Assembly (NCBI GenBank): GCA_947496355.1
Contig: CANMCO010000014.1
Span: forward strand, 37,950-101,949
Direction of reading: 5' to 3'
Source of the DNA: an uncultured Aquimarina sp.
GTDB taxonomy: Bacteria > Bacteroidota > Bacteroidia > Flavobacteriales > Flavobacteriaceae
Length of the DNA stretch: 64,000 bases
Numbering within the stretch: position 1 is the stretch's first letter; each line of letters opens with the position of its first letter. The notes below the pieces were generated by a model. That model saw only the letters and a program-made list of their open reading frames with translations. It was not told the DNA's origin and searched no databases. The position numbers and the translations under genes are program-made. Below, one piece after another: positions 53,894-63,920 of the stretch.

Positions 53894-53944
53894 AGTAAAA
53901 ATTATAATAGACGGGACAATTAAAAAATCCCAATTTTAAGAATG

Positions 53945-53976
53945 CAAAGATAATAGTAATAGTTCTAAGTACACAA
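53945..53976 (-). promoter_or_regulatory. Promoter of ychF
   Basis: TTG (53974-53976), 21 nt, TATCTTTG (53945-53952) on the minus strand, 52 nt before the start: an exact Bacteroidota consensus. Confidence 0.72.
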
Positions 53977-54099
53977 GTACAGAATCATAAGATTCAACAA
54001 TAATTAAACAGACATTAACATATCTGTAAATTACTGAAAGTCAATTTTTTAATTGGTTTTTACTTTTTTTTGTAATTTTAAAACCCAACAAATAACACA

Positions 54100-54618
54100 A
54101 TGAGAACTATAAAAATTTTAATTACAGTACTATGTTTAGGTTGTGGCTCAATAGTATTTGCACAATCCGATGAGACTAAAACCAAAGAGAATTCATCAAA
54201 AGAAACCGTAACCAAAATTATTCGTATCAAAGGAGCTAATGGCGAGGAAAAGGTTATCAAAAAACAGGAAGTTATTACTAAAAAAAGTAAAATAAAACTT
54301 AACCCTGGTGATGAAGACAAGACCAACCAAACTGCCATATATACTGATGAAGAGGTAGCCGTACAAAAATCCCATTCTTCTTCTAACATGGAGACGTACA
54401 CCAAAATTCCGGATGGCAAGGGGTATCGTATGACATTTTTGAACAAGTCAGGAAACAAAGTATCTAAAGTAAGACCATTAAGTAATGGGTACTATATCGT
54501 GAATATGGGAGCAAAGGATAATTGTTTGGGTCATTTTGATAAGGATAAGAATTTTATTTTGGAAGTATATGATTCTAATACAGATCAAGTTACAACTACG
54601 ATATATAAACCTATTTAA
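54100..54618 (+). CDS. Small secreted protein of unknown function
   Basis: A 172-residue protein with a signal peptide cut after VFAQ. The first half of the mature part is charged and rich in Lys, Glu and Thr, with VTKIIRIKGANGEEKVIKKQ resembling repeats of a basic linker. The second half is beta-rich (YRMTFLNKSGNKVSKVRPLS, GYYIVNMGAKDN). I do not recognise a family. It is preceded by 206 nt without genes and followed by its own terminator, so it is probably a single-gene transcript. Confidence 0.8.
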   Translation: MRTIKILITVLCLGCGSIVFAQSDETKTKENSSKETVTKIIRIKGANGEEKVIKKQEVITKKSKIKLNPGDEDKTNQTAIYTDEEVAVQKSHSSSNMETYTKIPDGKGYRMTFLNKSGNKVSKVRPLSNGYYIVNMGAKDNCLGHFDKDKNFILEVYDSNTDQVTTTIYKPI

Positions 54619-54644
54619 CGAACTTGTTTCATAGAAAAAAAATT

Positions 54645-54671
54645 AAACTCGGATGTACCATCCGAGTTTTT
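54645..54671 (+). terminator. Terminator
   Basis: AAACTCGGATG (54645-54655) and CATCCGAGTTT (54659-54669) are perfect arms with loop TAC and a T-run after them. Confidence 0.85.
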
Positions 54672-54760
54672 TATTTACTAAAATTTCTTAATAATTAATG
54701 TTAAATACTTTCCTTTTAGATATATTTAGGGTAACAATCATCTTAAACAAACAACAATTC

Positions 54761-57580
54761 ATGAAAAAAATCACTCTCATTTTGTTTGGCTTATTCACTA
54801 GTATATGTTTCAGTCAGCAAATAGTCACAGGAACAGTTACAGACTCATCAGGAGCTCCACTACCCTTTGTAAATATCTTAGAAAAAGGATCTGAAAAAGG
54901 AACAACTTCAGATGATCAAGGTAATTATACAATTGCCGTTGATGCAAACGCAACGTTAATATTTAGCTTTGTTGGTTTTGAAACACAGGAAATCGAAGTT
55001 GGAGATCAAGAAAAAATTAACGTAACTCTTTTAGAAGGAGAAGCATTAAGCACTATCGTTTTAGTAGGATCAAGAAGTCCTAAACGAACAGCAACAGATA
55101 CTCCTGTTGCCATCGATATAATCGATATGCAAGATATAATTACCAAAAGTGGTAAAATAGAAATCAATGAACTCTTACAATATACAGCGCCTTCATTCAA
55201 TGCAAATAAACAATCAGGATCAGATGGTGCCGATCATATTGATCCGGCTACATTACGTGGATTGGGACCAGATCAAACCTTAGTTTTAATAAATGGTAAA
55301 AGAAGACACTCATCCTCTTTAATAAATATTTTTGGAACAAGAGGAAGAGGGAATTCTGGAACCGACCTTAATGCCATACCCGCATCTGCAATTAAAAGAA
55401 TTGAAGTATTAAGAGATGGTGCAGCTGCACAGTATGGATCTGATGCCATTGCAGGTGTTATCAATATCGTATTAAAAACTAATGTAAATAAGTTAACCGG
55501 CGGTATAAGTTATGGAGCTTACAATACGAATGCCCGAGGAGATTTTCCTGATGGAACACCAAATACTGATGGAAACAGACTAGATACCGATAATGATGGA
55601 AACCGTATTGGAGATGATCAGGATTTTGATGGTGGATCAGTAAAGATTACTGCTAATTATGGTGTTGAAATTGGAGAAGACGGTGGATTTATAAACTTTA
55701 CAACAGAATATTTAAGTAAAAACAAAACATTGCGTCCTGGTTTTGATTTCAGAAGAGGTTTTGGTGAAGCCGCAATAGATGGTTTCAACTTCTTTGCCAA
55801 TGCTGCAGTTCCTATTTCAGAGAAAACAGAATTTTATGCTTTTGGTGGAAGAAACTATAGAGACACTGATGCCTTTGCCTTTACACGTAACGGTGGAGAA
55901 CGTGTAGTTACTGAAATATTTCCAAATGGATTTACGCCTAGAATAACCTCAAACATTATAGATAATTCAGTTTCTGCCGGAATCAGAACAGAAACAGAAG
56001 ATGGTTGGAAAATTGACATCAATAATACATGGGGTAAAAATAATTTTCACTACTTCATACAAGGAACGTTAAATGCTTCTCTTGAGGCTACTTCGCCTAC
56101 CGATTTTGATGCTGGTGGACATAGCTTGAGTCAAAACACTACAAGTCTTGACTTTTCAAAATATTATCCCAACATATCAAAAGGACTAAACATTGCATTC
56201 GGTTCAGAATATAGAACTGAAAACTTTATAATTTTCGCCGGAGAAGAAGGGTCATATGAGACTTTTGATGTTAATGGTGAAGCTGTGAATTCTTCTACTA
56301 ATTTTTTAGACCTTCCATACTATCAACCTAACGGAACTTTTGTAACAACAAATTTTGATGCTCAAGGAGATTCATTTCTTACAGAATTATTTATAGATGC
56401 AAACGGTTTAGCTCAAAACTCTAATGGTGATTATGTTGCTTTTGCTGATGTAGATGATGCTAATGGTAATAGGCCGTTAGTAATTGTAACCAATCCAGCA
56501 GATAGACAACGTATTGATGCTTTGGCAATTCAGCGCCCTGGAGGGTCACAAGGATTTCCTGGATATGGCCCATCAAACGAAGTAGATCGATCTAGATCAA
56601 ACTTATCTTTGTATGCAGATGCAGAATTGGATATTACTGATGGTTTCTTATTAGGAGGTGCCGCAAGGTTTGAAAACTACAGTGATTTTGGAAGTACCAT
56701 AAATGGAAAATTAGCTTTCAGAATAAAAGCAACAGAAGATATTAATATACGTGGATCTGTAAGTACAGGGTTTAGAGCACCATCACTGGCTCAAATATAT
56801 TATAATCTAAGGTTTACTGATTTTCAGGGAGGTGTTGCTACAGAAACCTTACTTTCTCCTAATAATAGCCCCGTAACAGCATCTTTCGGGATTGAAGACC
56901 TTGAAGAGGAAACAGCCGTAAATGCTGCCTTTGGTGCCACAGCAAACATTGGCAACTTTACTGCTACCGTAGATGGATATTTTATTAATGTAAAAGACAG
57001 GATTGTATTAACAGGTACATTTGCCGCTCCTCAAATACCAAATGTAAATGAGGCTCAATTCTTTGCTAACGGTGTAGATACAGAAACTGTTGGTTTGGAT
57101 TTGATTTTCTCCTGGAAAGGAAGCTACAATTTTGGTAATATTTCTACAACACTAGCCGGAAACGTTAATAATATGTATATAAAGGAAGTGAAAAATGGCG
57201 ATTTAGACGAAGGAACTTTCTTCGGTGAAAGAGAAAAAGCATTTTTATTGGCTTCCGCTCCAGAAAGCAAATTTGCATTTAATACTAGTTACAGTAAAGA
57301 AAAATTTAATGCTGGTATAGCTCTAACACGTTTTAGCGAAATAGTACTAATCGATTTTGAAGATACAGAAGATGTGTATGATGCTAAAATTACAGCAGAT
57401 ATTAATCTTGGGTATAAGTTTAGTGATAATCTTAAACTTACCATAGGTGGAAACAATATTACTAATGAATACCCAGACCAACAAAATGATGGAAATACTG
57501 AAGCTGGTGGATATTGGGATGCTGTGCAAATGGGATTTGGCGGGTCTTTTTACTATGCTAGATTAGATTTTAATTTTTAA
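54761..57580 (+). CDS. TonB-dependent outer-membrane receptor with carboxypeptidase-regulatory-like domain (copy 1)
   Basis: I chose ATG at 54761 (MKKITLILFGLF), which begins the signal peptide (cut at CFSQ); an in-frame ATG at 54698 lies too far up. The 939-residue product has a CarboxypepD-reg-like domain (20-105: VTGTVTDSSGAPLPFVNILE), a plug (115-235: GSRSPKRTATDTPVAIDIID, LRGLGPDQTLVLINGKR, RIEVLRDGAAAQYGSDAIAG) and a 22-strand-type barrel ending in Phe (YARLDFNF), the usual barrel signal. No SusD gene is adjacent, so it is not a typical glycan pair. The substrate is unknown. The 3' end has a duplicate at 58853-58972. Confidence 0.92.
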   Translation: MKKITLILFGLFTSICFSQQIVTGTVTDSSGAPLPFVNILEKGSEKGTTSDDQGNYTIAVDANATLIFSFVGFETQEIEVGDQEKINVTLLEGEALSTIVLVGSRSPKRTATDTPVAIDIIDMQDIITKSGKIEINELLQYTAPSFNANKQSGSDGADHIDPATLRGLGPDQTLVLINGKRRHSSSLINIFGTRGRGNSGTDLNAIPASAIKRIEVLRDGAAAQYGSDAIAGVINIVLKTNVNKLTGGISYGAYNTNARGDFPDGTPNTDGNRLDTDNDGNRIGDDQDFDGGSVKITANYGVEIGEDGGFINFTTEYLSKNKTLRPGFDFRRGFGEAAIDGFNFFANAAVPISEKTEFYAFGGRNYRDTDAFAFTRNGGERVVTEIFPNGFTPRITSNIIDNSVSAGIRTETEDGWKIDINNTWGKNNFHYFIQGTLNASLEATSPTDFDAGGHSLSQNTTSLDFSKYYPNISKGLNIAFGSEYRTENFIIFAGEEGSYETFDVNGEAVNSSTNFLDLPYYQPNGTFVTTNFDAQGDSFLTELFIDANGLAQNSNGDYVAFADVDDANGNRPLVIVTNPADRQRIDALAIQRPGGSQGFPGYGPSNEVDRSRSNLSLYADAELDITDGFLLGGAARFENYSDFGSTINGKLAFRIKATEDINIRGSVSTGFRAPSLAQIYYNLRFTDFQGGVATETLLSPNNSPVTASFGIEDLEEETAVNAAFGATANIGNFTATVDGYFINVKDRIVLTGTFAAPQIPNVNEAQFFANGVDTETVGLDLIFSWKGSYNFGNISTTLAGNVNNMYIKEVKNGDLDEGTFFGEREKAFLLASAPESKFAFNTSYSKEKFNAGIALTRFSEIVLIDFEDTEDVYDAKITADINLGYKFSDNLKLTIGGNNITNEYPDQQNDGNTEAGGYWDAVQMGFGGSFYYARLDFNF

Positions 57581-57634
57581 AATTTTAAAAGGCTAGATAA
57601 ATGTTATTACTAGTTTATCTAGCCTTTTAAAATT
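57581..57634. terminator. Long bidirectional terminator
   Basis: The 21-bp perfect arms AATTTTAAAAGGCTAGATAA(A) (57581-57601) and TTTATCTAGCCTTTTAAAAT(T) (57614-57634) fill the whole gap between the receptor stop and the stop of the convergent metalloprotease gene. Confidence 0.88.
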
Positions 57635-58744
57635 TTATAAATTATTGAAAATATTGGTTACGCTTTGTACGTCTTCTTTATGATTAAAAAAAGTAATTTG
57701 TACTCTTGAAAAATTTGAAACTAACGAAAAACTACGAGTTTGCCCTTCCTCAGGAGCACAATCAATAAGTCTGGAAGGCCCCACAGCTCCATTTGGATAA
57801 GTAACTTCAACGAGCATTTTATTCCAATCAATACCATTATCATTATTCATTCTAACACTACATGGTTTTCTTCCACTTCTTCGATCATATCTACCGCTTG
57901 TTACCGTGATATTGGGATATATGGAATTAAAAACAGGATACAGAAGTCTAGCTCCTCTTATATCATCTTGATTTAGATTTACCACACTTGTACCACTTAA
58001 TGTGGGTTTCATTATTGATGTAGGATCATTAGTATTCGTCCCGCAAAGAATAGTTGTGGTACCGGAAGTTCCAATTGTAGAATGATGAAAGCCTAAACAA
58101 TGTCCAAATTCATGTCGCATAATACTAACCCTTCCATTCAAGTTCAGTGTTGCAGGTGGGTTATCATTTATAGACATGATGCTTCCAGCATCACCATTTT
58201 CAGGGAATGTTGCTCGTGCCCAAACATTTGAGGGAAGATTTCTATGAGATGCTGGTGCACTAGATGAGTTGTCAGCATAAATAGTAATATTAGCATCGTT
58301 TTGAGAAAAGACTTCAATCAAATTAATTGAACAATTAGCAATACTATTCCAATCAATAACAGCGTCTCTAATAGCATCAATCCAAGATGTTCCTCCATTA
58401 AGAGAGGACACACTAGGATGTATAAAAAATGTGACGTCATCTGTATTGATGAAATCCATAGCCAAACTAGGAGCTACTGCAGTCTGCTTCTTAAAATCTT
58501 CAACTAGCTCTCTTGATAATGCAATATCATTTTCAAGTATAAAATAGTCTTCATAAACTAAAACTTTTTCTGCTACAAACCCTAAATCTTCAATTCTTTT
58601 TAGAATAGATTCATCCTCTAAAAAATAGGGTTGTTGTTCTTTTAACTCTACTTTTTCTACAAAACCTTCCTCTTCTGAGCAACTAATAATACTAAAACAG
58701 AAAAACAGAAATAGAAATAATCGATACTTCATAAAATGCTTCAT
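57635..58744 (-). CDS. Zinc metalloprotease of metzincin/M57 type, lipoprotein
   Basis: A 369-residue protein. The signal peptide ends at lipobox IISC; ATG at 58744 or, equally well, 58732 may be used. The catalytic site is HEFGHCLGFHH (HExxHxxGxxH, three zinc His), followed by a Met-turn-like TSIMKPTL, which places it with metzincins; the overall layout resembles the M57 group of Bacteroidota. The C-terminal 100 residues are a beta-rich domain (KMLVEVTYPNGAVGPSRLID, FSRVQITFFN). It is convergent with the TonB receptor and inserted between that gene and a leftover copy of its tail. It is likely surface- or periplasm-exposed; substrate unknown. Confidence 0.87.
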   Translation of the reverse strand: MKHFMKYRLFLFLFFCFSIISCSEEEGFVEKVELKEQQPYFLEDESILKRIEDLGFVAEKVLVYEDYFILENDIALSRELVEDFKKQTAVAPSLAMDFINTDDVTFFIHPSVSSLNGGTSWIDAIRDAVIDWNSIANCSINLIEVFSQNDANITIYADNSSSAPASHRNLPSNVWARATFPENGDAGSIMSINDNPPATLNLNGRVSIMRHEFGHCLGFHHSTIGTSGTTTILCGTNTNDPTSIMKPTLSGTSVVNLNQDDIRGARLLYPVFNSIYPNITVTSGRYDRRSGRKPCSVRMNNDNGIDWNKMLVEVTYPNGAVGPSRLIDCAPEEGQTRSFSLVSNFSRVQITFFNHKEDVQSVTNIFNNL

Positions 58745-58852
58745 AAATATTTGGTTTTAAGTGAATTAAATTTACAAAAATTACTTAGTCAAAGTATTGA
58801 AGAATTATTAAAGTTATGCCAATATAATAAACTTTAATTCGTAAAACATAGC

Positions 58853-58972
58853 ATTAATGAATACCCAGACCAACAAAATGACGGAGAAACAGAAGCTGGT
58901 GGATATTGGGATGCTGTGCAAATGGGATTTGGCGGGTCTTTTTACTATGCTAGATTAGATTTTAATTTTTAA
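58853..58972 (+). pseudogene. Remnant of a TonB receptor 3' end (duplicate of 57461-57580)
   Basis: 120 bases match the last 40 codons of the receptor at 54761-57580, including the stop, with about five mismatches confined to the first third; the last 80 or so bases are identical. Translation gives NEYPDQQNDGETEAGGYWDA and onward to YARLDFNF. There is no upstream coding sequence. A separate terminator follows it at 59002, so it is the abandoned 3' end of a former receptor gene. Confidence 0.9.
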
Positions 58973-59001
58973 TAAAATACGTTAAAGTTAACAAAATATA
59001 T

Positions 59002-59035
59002 AAGCGCCATATCATGCAGATATGGCGCTTTTTTA
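59002..59035 (+). terminator. Terminator following the receptor remnant
   Basis: AAGCGCCATATC (59002-59013) and GATATGGCGCTT (59019-59030) are perfect 12-bp arms followed by TTTT. No intact gene now ends here. Confidence 0.85.
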
Positions 59036-59214
59036 TGGAAAGACAATACCCAAACAAAGGTCAGGAAGTACTTTAAAAATTGACAAGTAAAAATTGTTAA
59101 ATTCAAACTTTTTTATTCACAATACTTTATCATAAAATTAAAACGTCATGTTAAAAAAGAGTGTGATTTTAAATACATTTAAAGAATTAATCACTTAAAT
59201 TAAAACACACTAAC

Positions 59215-62127
59215 ATGAAAAAACTCACATTCATTTTAATCGCTTTATGCACTAGTTTATCTTTTGCACAGCAGGCGATAACGGGCGTCGTCACAGACGA
59301 GAAAGGCTCCCCTCTACCAGGAGTAAATATTATCGAAAAAGGGACCAGCAATGGGGCTGTAACCGATTTTGACGGAAAATATACTATAGAGATTAGCGGA
59401 ACCGAAAGTATATTAATTTATAGTTTTGTAGGCTTCAACAAAAAGGAAATTATAGTTGGGTCTCAATCAACTATAAATGTAACATTATCTAGCGGAGCAG
59501 AACTTGAAGAAATCATTCTAGTAGGGTCAAGGGCATTACCACGTAGTAACACTACATCCTCACTTCCGGTTGATGTGTTACCCGCCAAGGAATTAGCATC
59601 TACGGGTCAGATTACCTTTGATAAGGCATTGCAATACAAAATACCTTCATTTAATACGGTACAAACACCTGTAAATGATGCAACTTCATTATTAGATCCC
59701 TACGAAATAAGAAATATGGGGCCTAGTAGAACATTAATTCTTGTTAACGGAAAGCGAAAAAACCTAAGTGCTCTTTTATATACACAAACCTCTCCAGGTC
59801 GTGGTGAAACAGGATCAGATATCTCTGCAATACCAACCGATGCCATTAAGCGAGTAGAAATACTAAGAGATGGTGCCTCTGCTCAATACGGGTCTGATGC
59901 CATCGCAGGGGTAATGAATATTATTCTTAAAGACAATTCAGAAGATGGATCTGTTACACTAAGAACCGGAATCACATCTGAAGGAGATGGAGAAACAATC
60001 GGGATTAGCGTAAATAATGGCACTACCATAGGAGAAGATAAAGGATATTTTAACTATACAGTAGATTTTTCTAAAGTAAGTCTTGCAAACCGTCCTGGTG
60101 ATGTAGATGCTGAGGCTGAATTTATAGATTTTGGAGGGCCAAGAGTTGGAGAAAGACTCGAAGATATTCAAGATTTCTTATCTAGACGCCCTGATGCAGG
60201 AAATATTAATGGATCTCCTGAAACGGCTGCTACCAAATTCTTATTAAATGGAGGATATGATATTAGTGAAAACACACAAATCTATATGAATGCGGCATAT
60301 GTCTACAAAAAAGTAAATAGTTTTGCCAATTATAGAACTCCTTACTGGAAAGATATTCAAGATTTTCCTTATCTAGCGGATTTTTTTCCTAATGGCCCAG
60401 GCGGTGCATATGATGGATATCTCCCTACTTTTGAAGGAGATCTAAATGATTACAATGCTACTGTAGGATTCAAAACCAAAAAGAATGGTTGGAATTACGA
60501 TCTTAGCTATACAACAGGAGGTAACTCTCAAGGGTATTCTGTTAATAACACACATAATGGTAATACTGTATTATCTCCTTTAACATGGGATGATGCTAAT
60601 AATGATGGTATTGTTGATCAGGGTGAGGTTATTGGCGGTACCGATCTTTATAGAGAGAACAGCCCTATTTCATTTGATCCAGGAGGTACAAAATTCACAC
60701 ATAATGTGGGTAATATTGATATTGCCAAATTAGTATCTGATCAAATAAGTATAGGTTTTGGCGCAGAGTTTAGATCTGAAACTTTTGAAATTGTAGAGGG
60801 TGATCTTGCTTCATATGACGGTGGTGGTTCAGATTCTTTTGGAGGAAATAGACCAGAAAATTCCGGAAAATTTAATCGGTATAACTTTGGTGGTTACTTT
60901 GATGTTTCGGCAGATATTACGCCAGACTTTTTAGTAAACGGAACCGTTCGATTAGAAGACTATAGTGATTTTGGAGAAGCCTTTGTTTGGAAACTGAGTT
61001 CCAGGTATAAGTTCTTAGAAGATAAATTAACGCTAAGAGCATCTGTATCTACAGGGTTTAGAGCTCCAACATTACACCAAATTTATACGCAACGAGCACA
61101 ATTTTCTTTTGTTCCTGGTCAAGGAATTCAGGTAGGAGGACTTGTTAATAATGTTTCTCCTCAGGCAAGATTATTAGACATCCCGCAACTTGATGCTGAG
61201 GAGTCTACAAACTTTACTGTAGGGATAGGGGCTAAAGTAAACAAGAATATAAATTTTACTGTTGATTACTACAACATCGCTGTAGAAGATAGAATTGTTC
61301 TGAGCACAGAGATTGGTGCAACTGCCGTAGATCCTGTTACGGGTGTAAATGTTGGAACAACACCATTAGATGATGTTCTTAGAGACAATAACCTTTCTGA
61401 TGTAAGTTTCTTTGTTAACGCTATTGATACAAGAACTTCTGGTATTGATGTTGTGGTAAACTATAAAAATATAGGTATTGCTAGCGGAACTTTAGGCTTT
61501 AGTTTATCTGGAAATTATACTCTCGAAAATGAAAGAGATGGAGATGTTAAGAATCCGGCGTTAGTTGCACAAGCTGATCAGTCTGTGGTTAATGATACTC
61601 AAGAAGCTTTATTCTTTACTTCTAGACCAGAATTTAAGGCAATATTAGGAGCCAATTATGATATTGGTAAATTTAGTTTTGCATTAAACAATACCTTGTT
61701 CGGACCAACTAAATTTAGAAACCAAGGTTTACAAGACCTAGAAGAGCTTTTGGATGTTACGCCTGATGCAGATGATACTAATGGTGGATCAGATCTTGGT
61801 GTTGAATTTATGACCAAAGTTGTTACAGATTTAGCTATCAATTATAATGCTACAGACAAAATAACTATAGCATTAAACGTGAATAACATATTAGATGTTT
61901 TACCAGAATGGGAGTTTAAATCATTAACTCCATCTGGAGATCGAATATTAAACGGAGCAGTAACTCCTGCGGGATTAGCGAGTGGTATCCCAGCAGGTAT
62001 ACCAGTAGAAACAATAGCAGATAACTTGATTACATTTAACCAGAGATATTCTCAAATGTCTTATGATGGATATCACTTTAGTCAATTAGGAACCATGTTT
62101 AATCTATCATTAAATTATAAGTTCTAA
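59215..62127 (+). CDS. TonB-dependent outer-membrane receptor with carboxypeptidase-regulatory-like domain (copy 2)
   Basis: A 970-residue receptor with a signal peptide cut at SFAQ. Its first domain (20-105) has ITGVVTDEKGSPLPGVNIIE and TSNGAVTDFDGKYTIEI. The plug follows (115-240) with GSRALPRSNTTSSLPVDVLP, IRNMGPSRTLILVNGKRKN and RVEILRDGASAQYGSDAIAG, then a long barrel that ends LGTMFNLSLNYKF with the terminal Phe. It is a paralogue of the receptor at 54761 in layout and plug motifs but has diverged through the barrel, so a different ligand is likely. No SusD-type partner is next to it. It ends at its own terminator. Confidence 0.92.
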   Translation: MKKLTFILIALCTSLSFAQQAITGVVTDEKGSPLPGVNIIEKGTSNGAVTDFDGKYTIEISGTESILIYSFVGFNKKEIIVGSQSTINVTLSSGAELEEIILVGSRALPRSNTTSSLPVDVLPAKELASTGQITFDKALQYKIPSFNTVQTPVNDATSLLDPYEIRNMGPSRTLILVNGKRKNLSALLYTQTSPGRGETGSDISAIPTDAIKRVEILRDGASAQYGSDAIAGVMNIILKDNSEDGSVTLRTGITSEGDGETIGISVNNGTTIGEDKGYFNYTVDFSKVSLANRPGDVDAEAEFIDFGGPRVGERLEDIQDFLSRRPDAGNINGSPETAATKFLLNGGYDISENTQIYMNAAYVYKKVNSFANYRTPYWKDIQDFPYLADFFPNGPGGAYDGYLPTFEGDLNDYNATVGFKTKKNGWNYDLSYTTGGNSQGYSVNNTHNGNTVLSPLTWDDANNDGIVDQGEVIGGTDLYRENSPISFDPGGTKFTHNVGNIDIAKLVSDQISIGFGAEFRSETFEIVEGDLASYDGGGSDSFGGNRPENSGKFNRYNFGGYFDVSADITPDFLVNGTVRLEDYSDFGEAFVWKLSSRYKFLEDKLTLRASVSTGFRAPTLHQIYTQRAQFSFVPGQGIQVGGLVNNVSPQARLLDIPQLDAEESTNFTVGIGAKVNKNINFTVDYYNIAVEDRIVLSTEIGATAVDPVTGVNVGTTPLDDVLRDNNLSDVSFFVNAIDTRTSGIDVVVNYKNIGIASGTLGFSLSGNYTLENERDGDVKNPALVAQADQSVVNDTQEALFFTSRPEFKAILGANYDIGKFSFALNNTLFGPTKFRNQGLQDLEELLDVTPDADDTNGGSDLGVEFMTKVVTDLAINYNATDKITIALNVNNILDVLPEWEFKSLTPSGDRILNGAVTPAGLASGIPAGIPVETIADNLITFNQRYSQMSYDGYHFSQLGTMFNLSLNYKF

Positions 62128-62157
62128 AATATTAAGAAGGTTCTATCTTAATTCATC

Positions 62158-62197
62158 AAACCGCTTTGTTTGCAATAAGACAAAGCGGTTTGTTTTT
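62158..62197 (+). terminator. Terminator of receptor copy 2
   Basis: AAACCGCTTTGT (62158-62169) and ACAAAGCGGTTT (62180-62191) are perfect arms followed by GTTTTT. Confidence 0.85.
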
Positions 62198-62327
62198 ATT
62201 AACTAATTTTTAGTAGTAAACTACCTCAAAACAAGCTCGCGAGGCATCGGTTGGAAAATAATTTTGATTTCTAGGCAAGCCTCAGAGCATTTAGATCTCG
62301 ATTATCGAGTAAAATCTTCTGATTTGT

Positions 62328-62359
62328 TTGCTCTTTTACTTGGTATAACACTAATTTTG
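62328..62359 (+). promoter_or_regulatory. Promoter of the MscS-type channel gene
   Basis: TTG (62328-62330), 21 nt, TAATTTTG (62352-62359), 22 nt before the start: an exact consensus. Confidence 0.65.
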
Positions 62360-62381
62360 TAAAAATTGGATTAAAATCTAA

Positions 62382-63620
62382 ATGAAAGAATTAACACGCT
62401 ACTTTTACAACCTTTTTATTTCTAAAGATCTCTCAGAAAATACAGCAGAATATCTTAATCTCCTTATAGGACTATCGATACTTATCATTTTCCTTTTCAT
62501 AATATACTTTATAATGAAAAGAGTATTCATAGCTATTTTTAAAAGTTACGCAACAAAATCTAAAAATACATTTGATGACTATCTGGTTAAAAATAAAACC
62601 TTTGATTATTTAGCTCATATTGTACCGCTTTCGATAACAATATGGATTGTTCCCATGTTATTTATTTCCTTTCCTGTAGCCGAAAAATATCTGGAAGTCC
62701 TATTTGATATCATGATCATTGTCCTGGTTATATGGATTTTAAGAAGTGTCCTCAGAACGTGTAGAGATTTCCTAAAGTCACTAGATTCATTCAAAGATAA
62801 ACCCATCGATAGTTATGTACAGGTATTTATGATCTTTGTATGGTCTATCGGGATTATTTTTATTTTCTCATCCATGACCGGAAAATCCATCTGGACATTC
62901 CTTACTGCCTTGGGCGCCATGTCTGCCGTCATTCTACTTATTTTTAAAGATACAATACTTGGTTTTGTAGCTAGTATTCAAGTTGCAGTAAATGATACGG
63001 TTAGAATTGGAGATTGGATTACCATGTCAAAATATGGAGCAGATGGTGATGTGATTGAGATTAACCTGTCTTCTGTAAAAGTTCAAAATTTTGATAAAAC
63101 CATCACTACAATCCCCACATACCACCTTACTTCTGAATCTTTCAGAAATTGGAGAGGTATGATGGATTCTGGTGGAAGAAGAATTAAAAGATCAATACTA
63201 ATTAGAACTACAAGTATTTCGTTTTTGTCTAAAGATGATATTAAAAGGCTTAGAAAAATCGAACTTATTAAGGAGTACCTTGATATTGCTCAGCAAAAAA
63301 TAGATCAATACAATGATGATCATAAAATCGACAAAAGTATATTGATAAATGGTAGAAATCTATCAAATATGGGAGTATTTAGGGTGTATGTAGAAGCTTA
63401 TCTCAAAAACCATCCGTACATTAATAAAGACATGATGGTCATGAGTCGTCAATTAGCACCTTCTGCACAAGGAACTCCTTTAGAAATATATGCATTTAGC
63501 AATGACAAAGAGTGGAAAAACTATGAGAAAATAATGGCAGATATTTTTGATCATTTACTATCAGCAACACTGTACTTTAATTTGGAAGTATTTGAATTAC
63601 AATATACTTCTGAAAAATAA
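62382..63620 (+). CDS. MscS-family mechanosensitive channel (YbdG-like)
   Basis: A 412-residue inner-membrane protein with about five hydrophobic segments in the first 190 residues (LIGLSILIIFLFIIYFIMKR, ITIWIVPMLFISF, IMIIVLVIWILRSV, VFMIFVWSIGIIFIFSSM, WTFLTALGAMSAVILLIFKD). The MscS beta domain follows: ILGFVASIQVAVNDTVRIGD, GADGDVIEINLSSVKVQNFD and IPTYHLTSESFRNW. The length and C-terminal part match the YbdG subgroup (415 residues in E. coli), which responds to osmotic downshift. The DUF3817 gene starts 24 nt later and is probably cotranscribed. Confidence 0.92.
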   Translation: MKELTRYFYNLFISKDLSENTAEYLNLLIGLSILIIFLFIIYFIMKRVFIAIFKSYATKSKNTFDDYLVKNKTFDYLAHIVPLSITIWIVPMLFISFPVAEKYLEVLFDIMIIVLVIWILRSVLRTCRDFLKSLDSFKDKPIDSYVQVFMIFVWSIGIIFIFSSMTGKSIWTFLTALGAMSAVILLIFKDTILGFVASIQVAVNDTVRIGDWITMSKYGADGDVIEINLSSVKVQNFDKTITTIPTYHLTSESFRNWRGMMDSGGRRIKRSILIRTTSISFLSKDDIKRLRKIELIKEYLDIAQQKIDQYNDDHKIDKSILINGRNLSNMGVFRVYVEAYLKNHPYINKDMMVMSRQLAPSAQGTPLEIYAFSNDKEWKNYEKIMADIFDHLLSATLYFNLEVFELQYTSEK

Positions 63621-63644
63621 TAATATCAAATTAATTAAAATTTT

Positions 63645-63920
63645 ATGATAACTAGCTTTAGATTAATCAGTTACCTTGAAGGAATTTCATACCTGCTTAT
63701 TCTTTTCGTAACAATGCCTCTTAAATATATATTCGAATCTCCAGAGCCCAATAAGGTAATAGGAATGGCACACGGATTTTTGTTTCTAATCTATATTGTT
63801 TTTGCTTTTCTTATAAAACCAGAAAAACAATGGGGAAACAAAACGTTAGGAATTGTCTTACTGTGTTCAATTATCCCCTTTGGAACCTTTTGGATGGACA
63901 GAAAGTATTTGAGTATTTGA
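63645..63920 (+). CDS. DUF3817 small membrane protein
   Basis: A 91-residue protein with three hydrophobic helices: LISYLEGISYLLILFVTMPL, IGMAHGFLFLIYIVFAFLI and TLGIVLLCSIIPFGTFWMD. The LEGISYL and GMAHGFLF phrases are typical of DUF3817, found in many bacteria with unknown function. The last codons and the stop lie inside degenerate units of the 8-bp tandem repeat that follows, so the C-terminus (KYLSI) is shaped by the repeat. It lies 24 nt after the MscS gene. Confidence 0.88.
   Translation: MITSFRLISYLEGISYLLILFVTMPLKYIFESPEPNKVIGMAHGFLFLIYIVFAFLIKPEKQWGNKTLGIVLLCSIIPFGTFWMDRKYLSI

Noticed and set aside
62220..62320. Palindromic bits (CTCGCGAG and CTCGATTATCGAG) upstream of the MscS gene
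   Set aside because: Short and isolated; they may be part of a dispersed repeat, but I cannot show a second copy here.
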